NCBI RefSeq assembly: GCF_037975245.1
Contig: NC_092583.1
Span: 15,793,264-15,857,263, forward strand
Direction: 5' to 3'
DNA length: 64,000 bases
Origin: Apostichopus japonicus
Taxonomy: Eukaryota; Echinodermata; Holothuroidea; Aspidochirotida; Stichopodidae
How positions within the stretch are numbered: position 1 is the stretch's first letter; each line of letters starts with the position of its first letter. The translations under genes and the position numbers were made by a program. Below are positions 25,436 to 39,627 of the stretch, in pieces. Below the pieces are notes generated by a model that worked only from the letters and a program-made list of their open reading frames with translations, had not been told where the DNA came from and ran no database searches.

Positions 25436-26625
25436 TTATTCATTCGTTCATACTTTCGTTCGTTCGTAATTAATTCACTTACTCATTCATTCATTTCATT
25501 TATTCATTAACTCACTAATTAATTCATGTATTCACTCACCCCTGCACTCATTCATTCACTCACTAATTCATTCATTTATTCACTCACTCACTGATTCACT
25601 AGTTAATTCACTCACTCATTCATTCATTCTTTAACTCACTAATTCATTCATGTATTCACTCACCCACTCATTCATTCATTCACTCACTCACAAATTCATT
25701 CATTTATTCACTCACTCACTCACTCACTCACTTATTCATTCACTCACTAATTCATTCATTCATTGACTCACTAATTCATTAATTTATTCACTCACTCACT
25801 CATTCGCTAATTCATTCACTCACTGCAATTCATTCATTCATTTATTCACTCACTCATTCATTCATTCATTGACTCACTCATTCATTTATTCACTCACTTA
25901 CTCATTCATTCATTCACTCACTCATTCATTCATTCTTTACCTCACTAATTCATTCATGTATTCACTCACCCACTCACTCATTCATTCACTCACTCACAAA
26001 TTCATTCATTTATTCAGTCACTCACTCACTTACTCATTCACTTATTCATTCACTCACTAATTCATTCATTGACTCACTAATTCATTAATTTATTCACTCG
26101 CTCACTCACTCATTCACTAATTCATTCACTCACTTTAATTCATGCATTTATTTACTCATTATAATTCATTCATTTATTCACTCACTCACTCATTCATTGA
26201 CTCACTAACTAATTCATTCATTTATTCACTCACTCACTCACCCACTCATTCATTCATTCACTCATTAGCTCACTAATTCATTCATGTATTCACTCACCCA
26301 CTCATTCATTCACTCACTCACTCACAAATTCATTCATCTATTCACTCACTCACTCACTGTCTCACTCATTCACTTATTCATTCACTCACTAATTCATTCA
26401 TTGACTCACTAATTCATTAATTTATTCATTCACTCACTCATTCACTAATTCATTCACTCACTATAATTCATTCATTTATTCACTCATTCATTCATTCATT
26501 GACTCACTAATTCATTCATTCATTTATTCACTCACTCACCCACTCATTAATTCATTCCCTCACTCATTCATTCATACGTTCGTTCATTCATGTTCATTCA
26601 TTCATTCATCCTTTCATCCATGATA
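25436..26625. repeat. ATTC/ACTC tetranucleotide array with about 320-bp higher-order period
   Basis: An almost unbroken run of CATT, CACT, TATT and AATT tetramers. The rare words CATGTATTCACTCACCCACTC recur near 25,645, 25,955 and 26,284, marking a composite unit of roughly 310-330 bp. Plus-strand open frames in it are repeat translations (Ser/His/Thr-rich), not genes. It resembles the array at 1,391-2,640 in having two levels of periodicity. Confidence 0.9.
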
Positions 26626-27595
26626 AGTTGAACATTTTGCTTTGTGTTGTTTTTTTTCTCATTAAACACGTCAGACCAAGACTTTAACATCAATTTAATT
26701 TAGACTTTTACCAGACTTAATAAGACTAAAAACCAGACTATTAAACATATATGTGTATACATCATATATAACACAAGTTTGCCTACTAACTGTCAAAGCA
26801 CATCTCAACACAATCTCTTTCTTTGAAGAAAGTTTGACGAAAGAAGTATCTATATAAATATATATTCTAACTTCGATAAAATTCGTAAAGAAACCTACTT
26901 TTCCTTGGAAATTTATTTCTCGTATATTTTATTAAACAAGTTTTAAAAGAAAAAAAGGCATGTTAAATCATTTTCAAATCACTAACAAGAACGTATATTT
27001 TCTTTTACAACCTGTCAGGAATTATAGAGAACACTATGAAGTATAATAAAGACGGCCGTTCACTACCTCAGGTGCATAGACAGTCTTTCAATTTTCCGCA
27101 TGGTTTATAATTTGATCGGTTAAACTCTTGAGATTTGCGTCAAGTTGTTTGATTTATGTAGTTAGTCACTGCTTCGTTTTCTTGATTGCTAATTCAGTTT
27201 AGGGTGCGAAATAATCCACGTACAACCATACGGGCATATTGTTCCATGTTTTCTATCGGGTTACGTAAGGGCAAAACAGTTTTAATCTATACTGAATACG
27301 GGAATATCTAAATAAATACAGGAAAGAATTTATACCGTATACAAGTTCTCAGTTTTTGATCGAAAATTGGTGAGTATGTTTGGAAGGAGAGATGTACATA
27401 GACTACAGAGAAAATGTTTGTGGTGCTTAATATTAAAAATATGCCAAAAATTCATTTTGATTTCTTGTGGGAACGCTTCTATAAGACTATATCAGTCAAG
27501 GTTATACTTTAAGGGGGAGATAGGAAAGAGGGGAGTGAAGAGATAAAAGAGAGGGAAGGGGAAAGCGGGTAGGGGAAAGGGGGAAGGGGCTTGGA
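26626..27595. other. Intergenic; purine tract at the right end
   Basis: No gene seen. From about 27,510 to 27,596 the plus strand is almost purely purine (GGGGAGATAGG, GAGAGGGAAGGGGAAAG), directly abutting the heat-shock-element-like sequence. Confidence 0.55.
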
Positions 27596-27618
27596 GAATA
27601 TTCCGGAATATTCCGGAA
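27596..27618. promoter_or_regulatory. Heat-shock element, five alternating units
   Basis: The sequence reads GAAtaTTCcgGAAtaTTCcgGAA: five nGAAn pentamers in strictly alternating orientation with correct 2-bp spacing, the consensus for HSF trimers. A TATA-like TATATAATAAAA follows at about 27,640. I find no coding exon downstream on either strand, so the site is orphan. It is also a 10-bp direct repeat (2.3 units), so chance duplication of a short palindrome is an alternative. Confidence 0.5.
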
Positions 27619-27620
27619 TT

Positions 27621-28042
27621 GCTGATGATAATATTGCTATATAATAAAAACATGTATAGAGCCTTTGTACGACAAAATTATACAGCCTTTGTTAAGTTGT
27701 TATGTATGCTACACAAGACGTCACCATGTTATTAAAATATAACTCATGAACTCAAGAGAATTCGCCCTAGGATCAGTGAATACAAATGGTGGCTATGTTG
27801 AATTGATAGTTTGCCAAAGCGAATAAAATAACTGATGACGTAAGTACTATAAATAAAACATCAAATACACTAACAGGGAAGATTTATAGGGAAGATAAAA
27901 ATGGAAAAAAAAACCCCTAACCTTTGCGAGAAGAGAGAATAAAACTATCAATCGATAAAATCTATCAATCGATAGATCACTTTCCAAGTGTATCTACTGC
28001 CTCTGAAAGGGAAACAAACTGCTTTCTTTTAACTATGTTTAT

Positions 28043-28107
<65 letters not shown>

Positions 28108-30561
28108 GATGGGGAAGTCCCTGAAATACGTTGCATGCAGAAGCCCTTTGAAAGTGACGAAGAATTGCCTCTTGACAGAAGCATTGTCTGCAGGGCTTCA
28201 GAAACTGATTGAAACTATATTTACAACCATTCCCTCCCCTACCCCACCCTTCACCCGTCCTCAAATAAAATAGCGGTTTCGACGATAATTTTACTGCACA
28301 ACAATAGAAATACAACTGTTGTTAATGTCGTGTTGGCAGAGAAGCATCGGGGAAAACTTGCTCTTATATACAGGACATTTTTCACTTCAAGGACAGAACC
28401 CTCCCCCCCCCCAAAAAAAAAAAAAAAGAACAAGGTAGGTTAAAGATTTTTAAAACACATTGTTTTCCCCCCAAAAAATCTCACAGAGGCCCTTAAAGCT
28501 TTAACAACACAGCATTTGGGTCCTTAAAAAATTTGTATGAAATATGGAAATTTTATAGGAATCTTTAAATACCTAAAATGTGTTTGAATTATCGTTGAAG
28601 AGGCTAAGAGTTTGCCTAGGGGAAACAAGATTCGTCACGTTTTCTCTCTTAAAAGCTGTGAAGTTTATTGGTTCAGATTTGGGTGAAAATGTTCACGTTT
28701 ATCTCTTTATATGTCTGGGAAGTATATACCTATAAATTCCGCAAGGAGTTTTACATGCATTTTGTTGTGATAAGGACGGAAATATTGACTTACCTTGGGT
28801 CGCTTATATATAAATATGATGACATTTGCAGTAATATTTGTGAATTATGAAGCTACATGACATATACTACATTATAGTATGTATATATAAGCATTCATTA
28901 TACTAGATATTTTATGGTTATGTATATCAACTAAACCGTTCATGAAATACAATTACACGTACCATATGAAATTCTGTGTTTCTCAGTACGTACCATGCAC
29001 ATGTTTCATGCAACAGCTACAATTCCCACGTGACATATCATGTGACCTCGTGGCACATGATAACGCTTACTCGACTGTTTAAAGGTAACCGAAGATAGTG
29101 ACTATCGAATTAATTAATATACGAAAATTAGAAATTAATTAATACGAAAATTAGAAATTAATCGTCACATATGTACCTCCTCGCCCCACCTCCCCCCCCC
29201 CCTCCCACCCTTGTACAAGCCCTACAACAACTTCCTACTTCTCCACTTTTCTTTCTCGTTTTTGTTGCCGGATGACCGCTCGAAAGAGTGTTACAGATTG
29301 ATCATTTAATTTGACGAATCCATATCATTATTGATAAGATTCGATATTGTGTGATATGTGACGTCATTTGCGGATGATGTGTATCACTGACTTTTACAAT
29401 AGTAAAAATGCGTTATTATACGTGATGAGTTATATTTAACCAGCGCTATGCAAACTGTGTTAAGAATATAACAGAAACCCAATATACTCATAAATAATAC
29501 AAATTTGATACTGATTAATGACAATATTTTAATAAATCGATTGATTCATGTTTTAATTTATTTTATATTTATTTTAGTTATTGTATTTGTTGTATGGGGT
29601 ATGTTAACGATGGGTTAAAAAAAATTTACATATTTTTTTTTACATTGTGGTTGTCACACTATTTTTGTTCTGTTGAGGATCATGTGAATTTCACTATACA
29701 ACTTAATATACAGTATAAGAAATAGGAGCATGTAAAAGCATTGATATGAACCCCTACAGGTAATTCGAGAAAGACTAATAAACAGAAGGGAAACTGAGAT
29801 AATTGCACTGAACAAAATGCTATATATTTATATATATATGTATACTCACCTTGAGGTCAATAAACCTAGCCAAACAGCTCATAAAAGAAAGTGCAAATTC
29901 AATTAGTGGCCCAGTAAAGAAAAGAAGTCAAACAGATTCTATACAACAGAAAAAAGAAAAGAAAGGTGTAGTATCAATTCTTTATACACAGAGGGTAAAA
30001 TATATGGCTCGCCGTAAAGGACATTATACTAACCCTAGACGCTTTGACTTCGTTAGTTATTGAAAACGGTATATTGATCTTTACACATGTGGATATAAAT
30101 AGTTTAAGGTTTTGACGATAACTATCTATCAAAAGACAAAATTGATCGAAACTGTACTTTAGATTCAACTTGGTAAAGTTTTTAATGGAAAAAAAGAGGT
30201 GTTTGACCCTAAAAGAGGTAACGTTGTAACATCGACCTGGCAACATAGTGAGCACCTCCCAAGGCCAAGATCGGGTGTATTGGGATGAATAACATAGTCC
30301 CATTTAAACTCAATGTATCTTTAAAGTAGTTCTGTGGTTTTAGATTGCTGTATATATATAGCCTATATATATATTTTTTTAGTTAGTCAATGTTAAAATC
30401 CCATACCAAATGTCGTTCATTAGCCTTGGTCACGTTTCAATTAAGAAAAACTGAAAATCATAATAGGTTATATAGAGTTAATTTTCCCAGCACACAAAAC
30501 GTGAGTCTTTTCGCAATAATCTAATACCAATGACCATATAGTCCATGTTATGGTCTGTATC

Positions 30562-30609
<48 letters not shown>

Positions 30610-31820
30610 TTATGCATATATATATATATATATATCTCTATATCGACATCGTCATATATATACGCGACCTACGACATATTAAGTATGTTAAAGACATACA
30701 CACATCCAGTTAATGGATTTATTATATGGTTGGATTGTGCAACGAAATAAATATAATATTCTTGTTTTATAAAGCGCCAATATCTAGTTGCCAGTGTTCA
30801 GATGATAGGATGTGGAGGGGCAGGGGGAGGGGGGGGGGGTCAGATTAGGCAGCAGTGGAGAGGTGGGTCTAAACTCCCTTCTTTGTCGACTCTAGGGAGT
30901 GAGTTTCAAAAAAGTGAGGACAAAGTTGGGGAACCTAGCCATATGGAGAAGCTCCTTGTGGAACAAAACTGATCGTTTATTATAGGGTAATGAGATTGAA
31001 TTTTTCTTCTGTCTTTTTTTTCTGTGCTTAGTGACGTAACAAAGTAATTAAGTAGGGTGCTTAATGTGAAACTAGACGTTTATTGTTTCAGGATGGAGCA
31101 CTTAACGTTATATAATGCTGTTTGAGGCATGCATGAGCTTACCAGAGAATTGAAGATTGAAAACAAACTTAAGAAAAAAAGTCGTTCTCCTCATATCTCA
31201 TTTCCTTCTTTTACCTCTTCTTTCTTTCTCTTTTTCTTATTCTCTCTTGAAAGACGTGTTTTTGTTTGTTTACACTGCACAAACTAACTTCGATTGTTCC
31301 TCATAAAAAAAAACAATAATTACAAACAGTTCACCTTATATATAATTGCTGATTTTTTTTTTTTGTGGTCTTTTTATGGGGTTTTAATATACCTTGCAGC
31401 ATCATTTCTGATCCGAGGCTGTTTCTACCTCGTGCCAGGAAAAAATTTATAAGCGTAAATCAAAACCACCCCATGCACAATATTAGCGGAAAAGCTTTTT
31501 TCACCAATGGAGCAAGATTCAGAGACTAGAGAATTGAGCACACAAACATCTCCGTTGCTAAACTGACAAGCCGGTTGTCGTTAAATTTCAGACCGATATC
31601 ATTCGATGCCTGCCAATTGTCTGACAATTTAGGAAAATTTGTAGCTTATTACACTGAATCAACGACAGAATAACCCAGACGTGTTGTGATTGGTCCAGCA
31701 GGGAAAAGTAAAAATACGAATGACAACTTCCTGAAAATTAAGATTGAGGCCAAAAGGATGGTTGATTGAAACGTACAATCAGCGATCAACATCTTGTATA
31801 TATACGGAAATGAACGGACG
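27621..31820. other. Intergenic with long TA microsatellites
   Basis: (TA)n runs lie at about 28,047-28,104 and 30,564-30,604 with a shorter one to 30,636. C or G homopolymers occur near 28,403, 29,190 and 30,828. Open frames over the TA runs (poly Ile-Tyr) are artefacts. No gene is supported. Confidence 0.55.
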
Positions 31821-31839
31821 GCGTATACGCGCTCTCTCT

Positions 31840-32030
31840 CTCTCCACCTATCGCTATGAAAGGCTAACTCTGCCATCGCTCAATCGCTATAAAAGGCTCA
31901 CTCTGCCTTCACATATCGCTATGAGAGGCTAATTTTGCCTCTCTCTCTCTATGAAAGGCTAACTCTGCCATCTCTCGCTATATGAAAGGCTAACTCTACC
32001 ATCTCTGTATAGCTATGAAAGGCATAGGCG
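31840..32030. repeat. Minisatellite, GCTATGAAAGGCTAACTCTGCC
   Basis: About six units of roughly 27-33 bp share CGCTAT.AAAGGCTAA and CTCTGCCATC. One more partial unit (GCGAAAGGCTTACTCTGCC) stands alone near 32,388, about 360 bp away. Confidence 0.8.
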
Positions 32031-34490
32031 TAGCAGCCTGTTGTGAATGTTTGTGAAAATTCAAGCAATATGCTGAGAATTTTTCGGGCACCTACTGAAA
32101 GAAAAATAATTTGCAATGCGTTTTTCAATGGTTAAACTTATATGTTTATTATCATTATTATTGTGACGACTGCCCCAATAATTATAACCAATATGGAAGG
32201 GTCATAACACGGAAAATTATTGCATGTTATCGGCATGCGATGTAATAACCGATGCATGCCTATATGATATGCATGCATATTAACATGTTGAACGCGCGCC
32301 GAGCGCGCGGAAAATGTTGGTTATATTTTTCGGGCAAGTCGTTACAGCCCCCCCCCCCCCAAGTCAAATTGGGCTCCTACGCCAATGGCGAAAGGCTTAC
32401 TCTGCCACAGACACTAAGGGAACAAGTGTTGAGGGAAATATTCTGGCAATATCAGACGGTGGAGTAACTGGAGAAATATAGACTATATCAGTCATCTAGT
32501 AATTATACTATTATTATCTATATTTGTCTATCGCTGGTTATATACTGGTTATAAATGGGTTATAAGATTGGTTATGGTTATACATGTACTGCTAATGGGA
32601 TGATAGTTATACGAGGTCAGGGAATAAAATATATGATTTTCACAAGAGCATGGGACCCTCAGCTTTTAGTACAGTGTCCATGAACGAAGGTTTAGGCCAA
32701 TGAGGGCAGGGAGGGGGTGTAAGGGGCTAAGAAAATGTTCTATCCAATGACCTGCTACCCGTTGATCCACTTTTGGACAAGAGCTTTTGTAACACTGAGA
32801 ATGAAATCTGCTGCCCTTAACTTAAATGACACTAAGACATTTAATCCGTCAATATATCTCTTGTTAATGCATCACAACAAAATAACAAGTCGAGTTTTTA
32901 CTTTTATTTATCAAATGAAATGGACAAGACCCTTCTGAACGGTACGAGGGACAGGGAGTTTTCATAGCAACTTCAATAATAGTTGGCTTAATGAAGTAAT
33001 TGTCAAAATTTATATTCTATATCTTTACTAATGCAAAATATGAAAAGCTAATTTGTTTGTCACCTGTACGGCTGGCCATGGTTTAGATCCAGTTGGCATA
33101 TGTTTGCATGAAGTCAAACCATACTGTGTTACCGACGTGGCAGGTTATAATGACAGCGGGGGCATTATTGAATTATGACTGACCTACAGCTTCAACAAGC
33201 TAAGTGATATTAATATCCCGATGGTAATGTGTTACCTTTGTGGCGGGAAATTATCGGCTATTATCCAGTTAATTCACATGGAACGCCCGAGCGGTCAAAC
33301 TTTGCGGGCTTGTTTGAAGGTGTAATTTGACCTCATATAGCTTCGGTTCATGTTTTGCCGGGGTCACGTTCGTACAACCGCAAGGCAACCATACGGATAT
33401 CTCGAGATGGATTGGTTAGTTTCAATCAATATTCAAAGCAACTTTTTTTTTTCGTTCACAATGGTAAATTTTTCATTTTTCTCAATATTTTGATATGCCA
33501 GGATATAGTTCAGTTATTAGCTATATCGCGTCAAATATTGTGAGTAGAAAGTACACAGTAAACGTGTTTATATACTTGTTAGTTATGATTAATACTACTA
33601 CGGAAAAGCTTCCGGATCAAACAATTTCAGAATAGAATGGGGTCGTTAATCGCTGACAATAGGTCATTAACATATTCATTAATTCTGTGAAACAATAAAC
33701 GAAAGGATCTGAGTTGATGGATTTTTAACAATTGGCTTAAAGCACATGGTATTGATATAATAATTAATATATTACCGCAAACAATATTGACAGTGAACAG
33801 TTAGCATGTTATTTGTGGCGATGTAAGTACGCCTCGTATTCGTCAATTTAACTGTGCTTCTTCTGGTGAGCTGATATAGTGGTCTGTATGCTAGGCTAAG
33901 CAGTCCAGCCACTTCGATTGACGAGCCTCTTATGGAATCTCTCCAAATATTAAAATTGGTATACAAAATTGGAAAGTGAACTGATAGCAGTGGTTTTGTA
34001 ACCGTATATGTAATATATCAAGTAGGCCTATATAGTGTCCACATTCATCCCTTATGATATCTTGAGAGGATGACGTATAAATACTAGTTCAGATAAGCTG
34101 TAATTTGCGGGATTTGGCGCTTCCGACATAAAAAACAACAACATACTTTTAATGAATGGTTTGCGAGACTTATATGTGTGTAAAACAAGGAAAATCAAGT
34201 CGTACAAAATAAACACTCTGCTTTGGAGTTTATGAAGCCTATACAGGAGTCACTTATACGCTGAACTATATCACCTTTCGCCACACAATGCGAGCTTTTT
34301 TTTTTAATTTCCGTCGGTACAACACTGTCAAAGTTTTAATGGTTGTCATCAGCTCTTTATATTGCTGTGGGTATATGAAGGGTAATTTGGAAGTGATTTT
34401 TTTTGTCTCAACAGGACACAATCAATTTAAGCGTACAAAGAATCTCAATAGTTTCCAGAAAAAATCTATAAGATAATAGAAGACTATATG
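32031..34490. other. Intergenic, no supported gene
   Basis: AT-rich; includes a GCATGC-rich patch at 32,220-32,290 and a C-run at 32,349-32,360. No exon, RNA gene or transposon end identified. Confidence 0.5.

Positions 34491-34494
<4 letters not shown>

Positions 34495-34573
<79 letters not shown>
34495..34573. repeat. (TA)n microsatellite, about 39 units
   Basis: An almost perfect run of alternating T and A of close to 80 bp. Confidence 0.95.
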
Positions 34574-34574
<1 letters not shown>

Positions 34575-34577
<3 letters not shown>

Positions 34578-37500
34578 TATACACGTTATCTACATTCTGT
34601 TTTACTGTACGGTACTAGTTAGATAATGTTGTAACTGTAACGGTCACGCAACTAATTAGGTACAAGTCGAGATCAGATAACTATGACGTAAACTGGTATA
34701 TATGACGTAGTCGAAAGATTCTTTCGTGCAGCAGATCTGTTTGGTAAATTTGGAGAGGTACCAACCTGAGAGTGGAAGGCCGTAAAAGTTTTAATAATTA
34801 TTCATAACTAAAGTCTAGATTCGGTCTCTCCCAAAATGTTGTGCGTTGCCAGAACATTCCCATGAAACTCTTGACTTCACTTGCCGAAAGCGATTCATTG
34901 ATTTCGCATCCTTAACGTTTCCTTGGAGGTAACCTGGCCTCGAATCGAACGCTACTGTTGTATGTATGACCTAATTAGTCATTTGTTCAAACTAAAAAAT
35001 ATCGACTTCTGGATTTGAAATCGAAATATAACTCGATTAGGGAACCAACTTGATGTTATTGCGAGGGGTATCAAAACCATCAATTGAAAATGATGATAAT
35101 TACATATCTATACTTCGAGAGGAATTTGAGACGAACAAAAAATCCTCCTTCAGCTTGCATTATGGGTTACAATCAATATGCAATCCCTCTAAAGCAGATT
35201 AATTTCGGAACATTTAAACCTTTTAGCCTACAAAATACTCCAATTTCTGCAAAATCATGCTAAAGTTCATGGATTAATGACATGAATATGGCTGATAGAT
35301 TATTCAACTTTTCTAATGGACGTCATATAGTAACTTAATAAATATTCATAGTCATTTGTTATTTATTCCAACTGCACATGCGCAAACAATTGATTGTCTA
35401 TAATGGAGATGGGTTTGCAATCTAAAATCTAAAATATTGAAGCTGGTTATATATGACCTAGTGACGTCATTGGCGGCTTTCAGTGTCAAACCAGTTAACA
35501 TTCCACATTGAAAACAACAATGAGAAAGAAAACAGTGTTAGATCCTATAGTGATGCTATGACGTCACAGATTACATCATGACATCTCCAGGATGCAACCT
35601 TTGAATTAGGATATCTCTCAAACGGAAAACCATAGCTGTTTGAGGGAGTTGTTCTTTACAGAGACCTCTGTCAGATATAAGCTAAAGATTATGGTTGGGT
35701 TTGTGTCTCCTATAGTGTTATCTTCATGTAATATTTAGAACAATGCAGATGGTTTTCGTCAGCAAAGCATAGTTTTTCTTATACATAAATTTCGTCAGGA
35801 GGTGGAGGGGGGGGGGGGTGAACAGTGGGTTTTATGACCAAACTTGATGAAAGTCAGAAACTCTTACACAACAACCTACGTTCCTTGAAATGATAGAGTT
35901 GCTTATCGTTCACAACTTCTCAAAACCAGGTAAGAAAAAAACAAAAACAAGGTGTAACATATCTATGGGAGAACCTCGCTCCCATTTAGAGTGGCTTTCA
36001 TTATGAGCCAGTTGTTATGTCCTTTTTTATTTAATGTTAACGTAAACGGTGTTAATTGAAACAATGTGTGACATTTGGGAAGTTCTTTATCAGAAGCATC
36101 TTTATCACATAGACCAAAGATCATGGATTGCGGTTTGCCTCTCTTTTTAAAACCCGCAAAGAAAAGGTAGTCCTACATAATGTGATTAATAATGCAGTAA
36201 TGACGTAGACAAGCACGTGCGCAATGATCACGGACATGCGCATTTGTAATCATGACACGGATAATACGATGTGCTTCTCCTATAAACAAATCCCTTACAA
36301 AAAGCAATGAAACCATAACTCGTCGCGTACGACTACATAAGCTATGAATGGTGTAGTACTGACACGCATGTGCAGTGAACACGGACATGCGCATTGTTAT
36401 CATGATACGGGTTATTAACCAATGTACACTATTATCAAATGATTCACGAGCATGTTATGACACCTCCGATATCTTTTAACCATTGTTATTAAATTTATAA
36501 TAAAATTACAACATTAACTATATTTTTCCATATTTCTTTTCTTTGCTTCTTCAAATGTTCTTTTAAAAATTACTAACAGACGAGTTCATTACTCAAAGGC
36601 TGTTTCAACTAATGACTGGCTAAAAGTCTAAACAACTGTCCCTATATGTTTAACTAGTAAGTATATCTTGTAAAGATGGTTCAAAATTGCAGATATTAAC
36701 GTTGTACAGTTAAGTGTCATCCACTTTCTGTTAAAAATGTGGACGGAATTATTGGCGAAACCTTTAGAGTAGTTTGGTTAATCCAGTCAATCATTTTATG
36801 GATAGGATTGTGTGTTTAGTATTTTCTGCTTGTAAGTCCTCAGTAGCAACTGGTCAAAATTGTGACACGTGTTGTGGACTAACAACACACACCAGGTTTA
36901 ATTGATGAACGGGTATGCTCACCTTTACCAGTGTTAACTGATAAAGCCATGAGAATCAGGTGAATTTGCACTTTTAAATCCATACAAGTTAGCGAAGGAG
37001 ATAACGAATATTGGGATCATTTTCAAAGAAATCTAAAAAGAAAAAGAAAAAAAAAAAGAAAAAAAAAAGACGCCATAGGAATGATGTTTTTGTTATAGAT
37101 CTATAAATTGATATTGACTGTTTTTAAATACAATTTTCACCTTCACGTGTAAACCTTGTCACTTTGCTTCTAATGAGACAACCAATTTTCTTGAATGTTG
37201 AGAGCTGTGTAATGTAAACAATTTAATGTCGTCTCCATCTTCATCATATAAATAGACATACCAATCTCTTCGATCAGTGTCGTTATCATTTCTGCGAATT
37301 AAAGCAGCATATTACAGTTTTATTTTAAAGGGACCATCATGCGATTTCTGTAAAACGAAAGACATCGATTGAGTGTAACAAACTTCAGGCGAGGATGGTT
37401 TAGCTCGGTTTATAAATAATTATATGGAAAAATTTATAATTTTCATATTATCATGAATTTCATCTCAAATTCCAAATTTGTCACAATTCGTGTAAAAGTC

Positions 37501-37744
37501 TCTGGTACGTTTTAAAGCAGGCGTATACCAGAATGAAAGAAAACGTGACGGCTGCCTGTGAGTTATTTTGATAGTTATGTGGGCGGACAATAGTCGACAT
37601 TCAGTAATTAAGTTGATTTATCACCGTAATGAGATTTGAAGTTTATATATTTGGTGTTTGTAAAAGATATCTGTATAGAAGAGACTGACATATCATTATA
37701 CGTATAAGTTATCGAATTTTTACCACGCCACATTCTCCCTTTTG
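34575..37744. other. Intergenic; contains a diverged direct repeat
   Basis: No gene is supported. Two segments about 155 bp apart, near 36,205-36,262 and 36,361-36,415, share ACGGACATGCGCATT and ATCATGA.ACGG. An A/G-rich run lies at 37,030-37,070. A G-run is at 35,808-35,817. Confidence 0.5.
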
Positions 37745-37754
37745 ATATCTATGT

Positions 37755-37995
37755 CATATAGGGTGAACTTACTGCCTCCCTAAGGTGCGGCAAGTGTGTA
37801 TACCATGGATGAATGTTCTGCATATATCTAAGGTGCGGCCGGTGTATACCCTGTTTCATAGGATGAACGAACTGCCTACCCAGGGAGCTGTTACTGTTAG
37901 AGTAGCAGCTCCCTGGCCAACCTAAGGTGCGGCCAGTGCGTATGTTTCGTAGGATGACCTTACAGCCTATCTAAGGTGCGGCCGGTGTGTACACC
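37755..37995. repeat. Diverged repeat with CTAAGGTGCGGCCGGTGT
   Basis: Four units of variable length share CTAAGGTGCGGC.(A/G)GTG.GTATACC and a GGATGAAC/GGTGAACTTACTGCCT segment, near 37,782, 37,830, 37,921 and 37,971. The third interval is lengthened by the hairpin at 37,880-37,916. Confidence 0.7.
37880..37916. repeat. Strong inverted repeat (hairpin)
   Basis: CCAGGGAGCTG at the left pairs perfectly with CAGCTCCCTGG at the right. Continuing inward there is one T-G wobble and TACT/AGTA, leaving the loop GTTAG. This makes a 16-pair stem, the most stable short hairpin I noticed in the window. It sits inside a unit of the surrounding repeat. No terminator or miRNA role can be shown. Confidence 0.75.
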
Positions 37996-39626
37996 CTATG
38001 TCCTCGCGGAGAAGTGCGGAAGGGGTTCTTGTTATGGTATCACCACTCGCGTGCGCAAGATTTCAAAGGTGGAAGGGGAAAAATTCTCATATCCCTGGAC
38101 TGATGTCAGGTAGGGTCACGAAACTTAAGGGAATGGCCATGGTCATGGGTTTTATAAGGGAGGGGGGGGGTGACCGTGGAGTCGTTGAAGCCGACTCCCG
38201 TGCATGGGGTTCATCTTCCAATGACCATGTCATTGGACAGCTTTACTATAGTTCGAACTAGGGATCCACTCCACTGGGTCATTCAGTTGGCTCCTTTCTA
38301 TTAGCAATGCGATTACAGGGCAATTGAATGTTCAATAATTAGTTTCATGTAAGAAAATTAGTTTAAAGTACCTCATAATCTTTGAAGTATAATTTCGACA
38401 TAGTTGCCGTATAGTTGGGTCACCTACATATTCAAAATTCCTCCTCCCCACCCCCACCTCCAACCTCTTCTACTCCCGCGGTTTGAAATCTTCCTATGCT
38501 ACAAACTGTTAAGTCCGCTGCATAATTTACACGAAAAATTGTATATAAACTCATGCTACAAATTCGGCAAGAGAAGAGGCAAGAAATTAAAAATGAATAT
38601 AGATTACAGAAATAGAATCAAATGTGACTAATGGTCTCGGATATTCAGTCAAGTGTTTTATTTTTGATCTCATATTTCATGATTGGTCTACTTCAATTCT
38701 TTTGTTCTGTAAGCCTGGGCTTAGGTCTTCTTTTTTCTCTCTCTTTTTTTCCCCTCTTTTTTTCCAATTCGTATGACGTAATTCGCTGCTATCTTGAACA
38801 ATTCTAGAAATATATACTTAATACATACATAAATAATATGAGTGGGATAATGAAGACTTTGCGTGTGTGTAAGTGCGTGTGTGTGTCAGGTACGTATGTG
38901 TGTATGTGTTTCATATACTCTAAGAGAGAAAAAACATGTAAAAAATGTTATCATAAATTCTATTTCATGCTATTTTTTTTTAAGAATAAGTAGACCACGA
39001 CCTCAGAATACTTATATATGATGTTACGCTCTGTATATGCATATATAAGTCGGCCAAAGGCAGCATATATAAATCAATTTAACCCGAAAGGAATGACATA
39101 TTTTTGATGAAATGGAAAAGCGGAGAAAACTGCGGCGGCAGCAATTTAGTGATCTCTCTCATTTCCTTCCGTTACATTTCTACCGCGGTTTACCGGTGCA
39201 TGTATGCGAAGTGGAGAGTGGGTGGCAAGATGTGTTTCCGGTTAAAAGGCCTGGAGGAGTTGGACGAAAAGGAGGGTGTGGGTTCAAAGACCGTGGGCAA
39301 TGATTCTGTAATCCGAGAGGCGAAGAAGGTTTCTATGAACGGCCCCCGTATTTTGACTGATATACGTTCTTAAGTTAACCCATTGCATTTTGCAAGAAGC
39401 ACACCCCCCCCCCACCCCTCACCCTAATTCCTACAAAATACTATGAACAACACTAAATTCCAGACCCATCACCGAAAATATCTTCTTTTTTTTGTGGGAA
39501 TATCTCACTCAATCTAGTTTGTCTTCATTCATACAATTGTTTTTTCACTTCTGCTCCGGTCTTGGCTGTTTCATCAGTCAAATGGTTGCGTTTATGGCCT
39601 TACCGGAAGAGAGGAAGGGATGGAAT
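37996..39626. other. Intergenic, no supported gene
   Basis: A comparatively GC-rich stretch at 39,110-39,370 holds two overlapping open frames (63 and 89 codons) with no recognisable domain. The rest is AT-rich with a TG repeat near 38,865-38,885. Confidence 0.45.
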
Positions 39627-39627
39627 C

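Noticed and set aside
25869-26060. 63-codon frame of HSFIHSLTHSF repeats
   Set aside because: Product of the ATTC/ACTC tetranucleotide array.
39104-39373. Two overlapping frames starting MEKRRKLRRQQF and MMKWKSGENCGG
   Set aside because: Locally GC-richer and just after a promoter-like AT stretch, but the frames overlap in different phases and neither shows a motif. Kept only as a place to check for transcripts.
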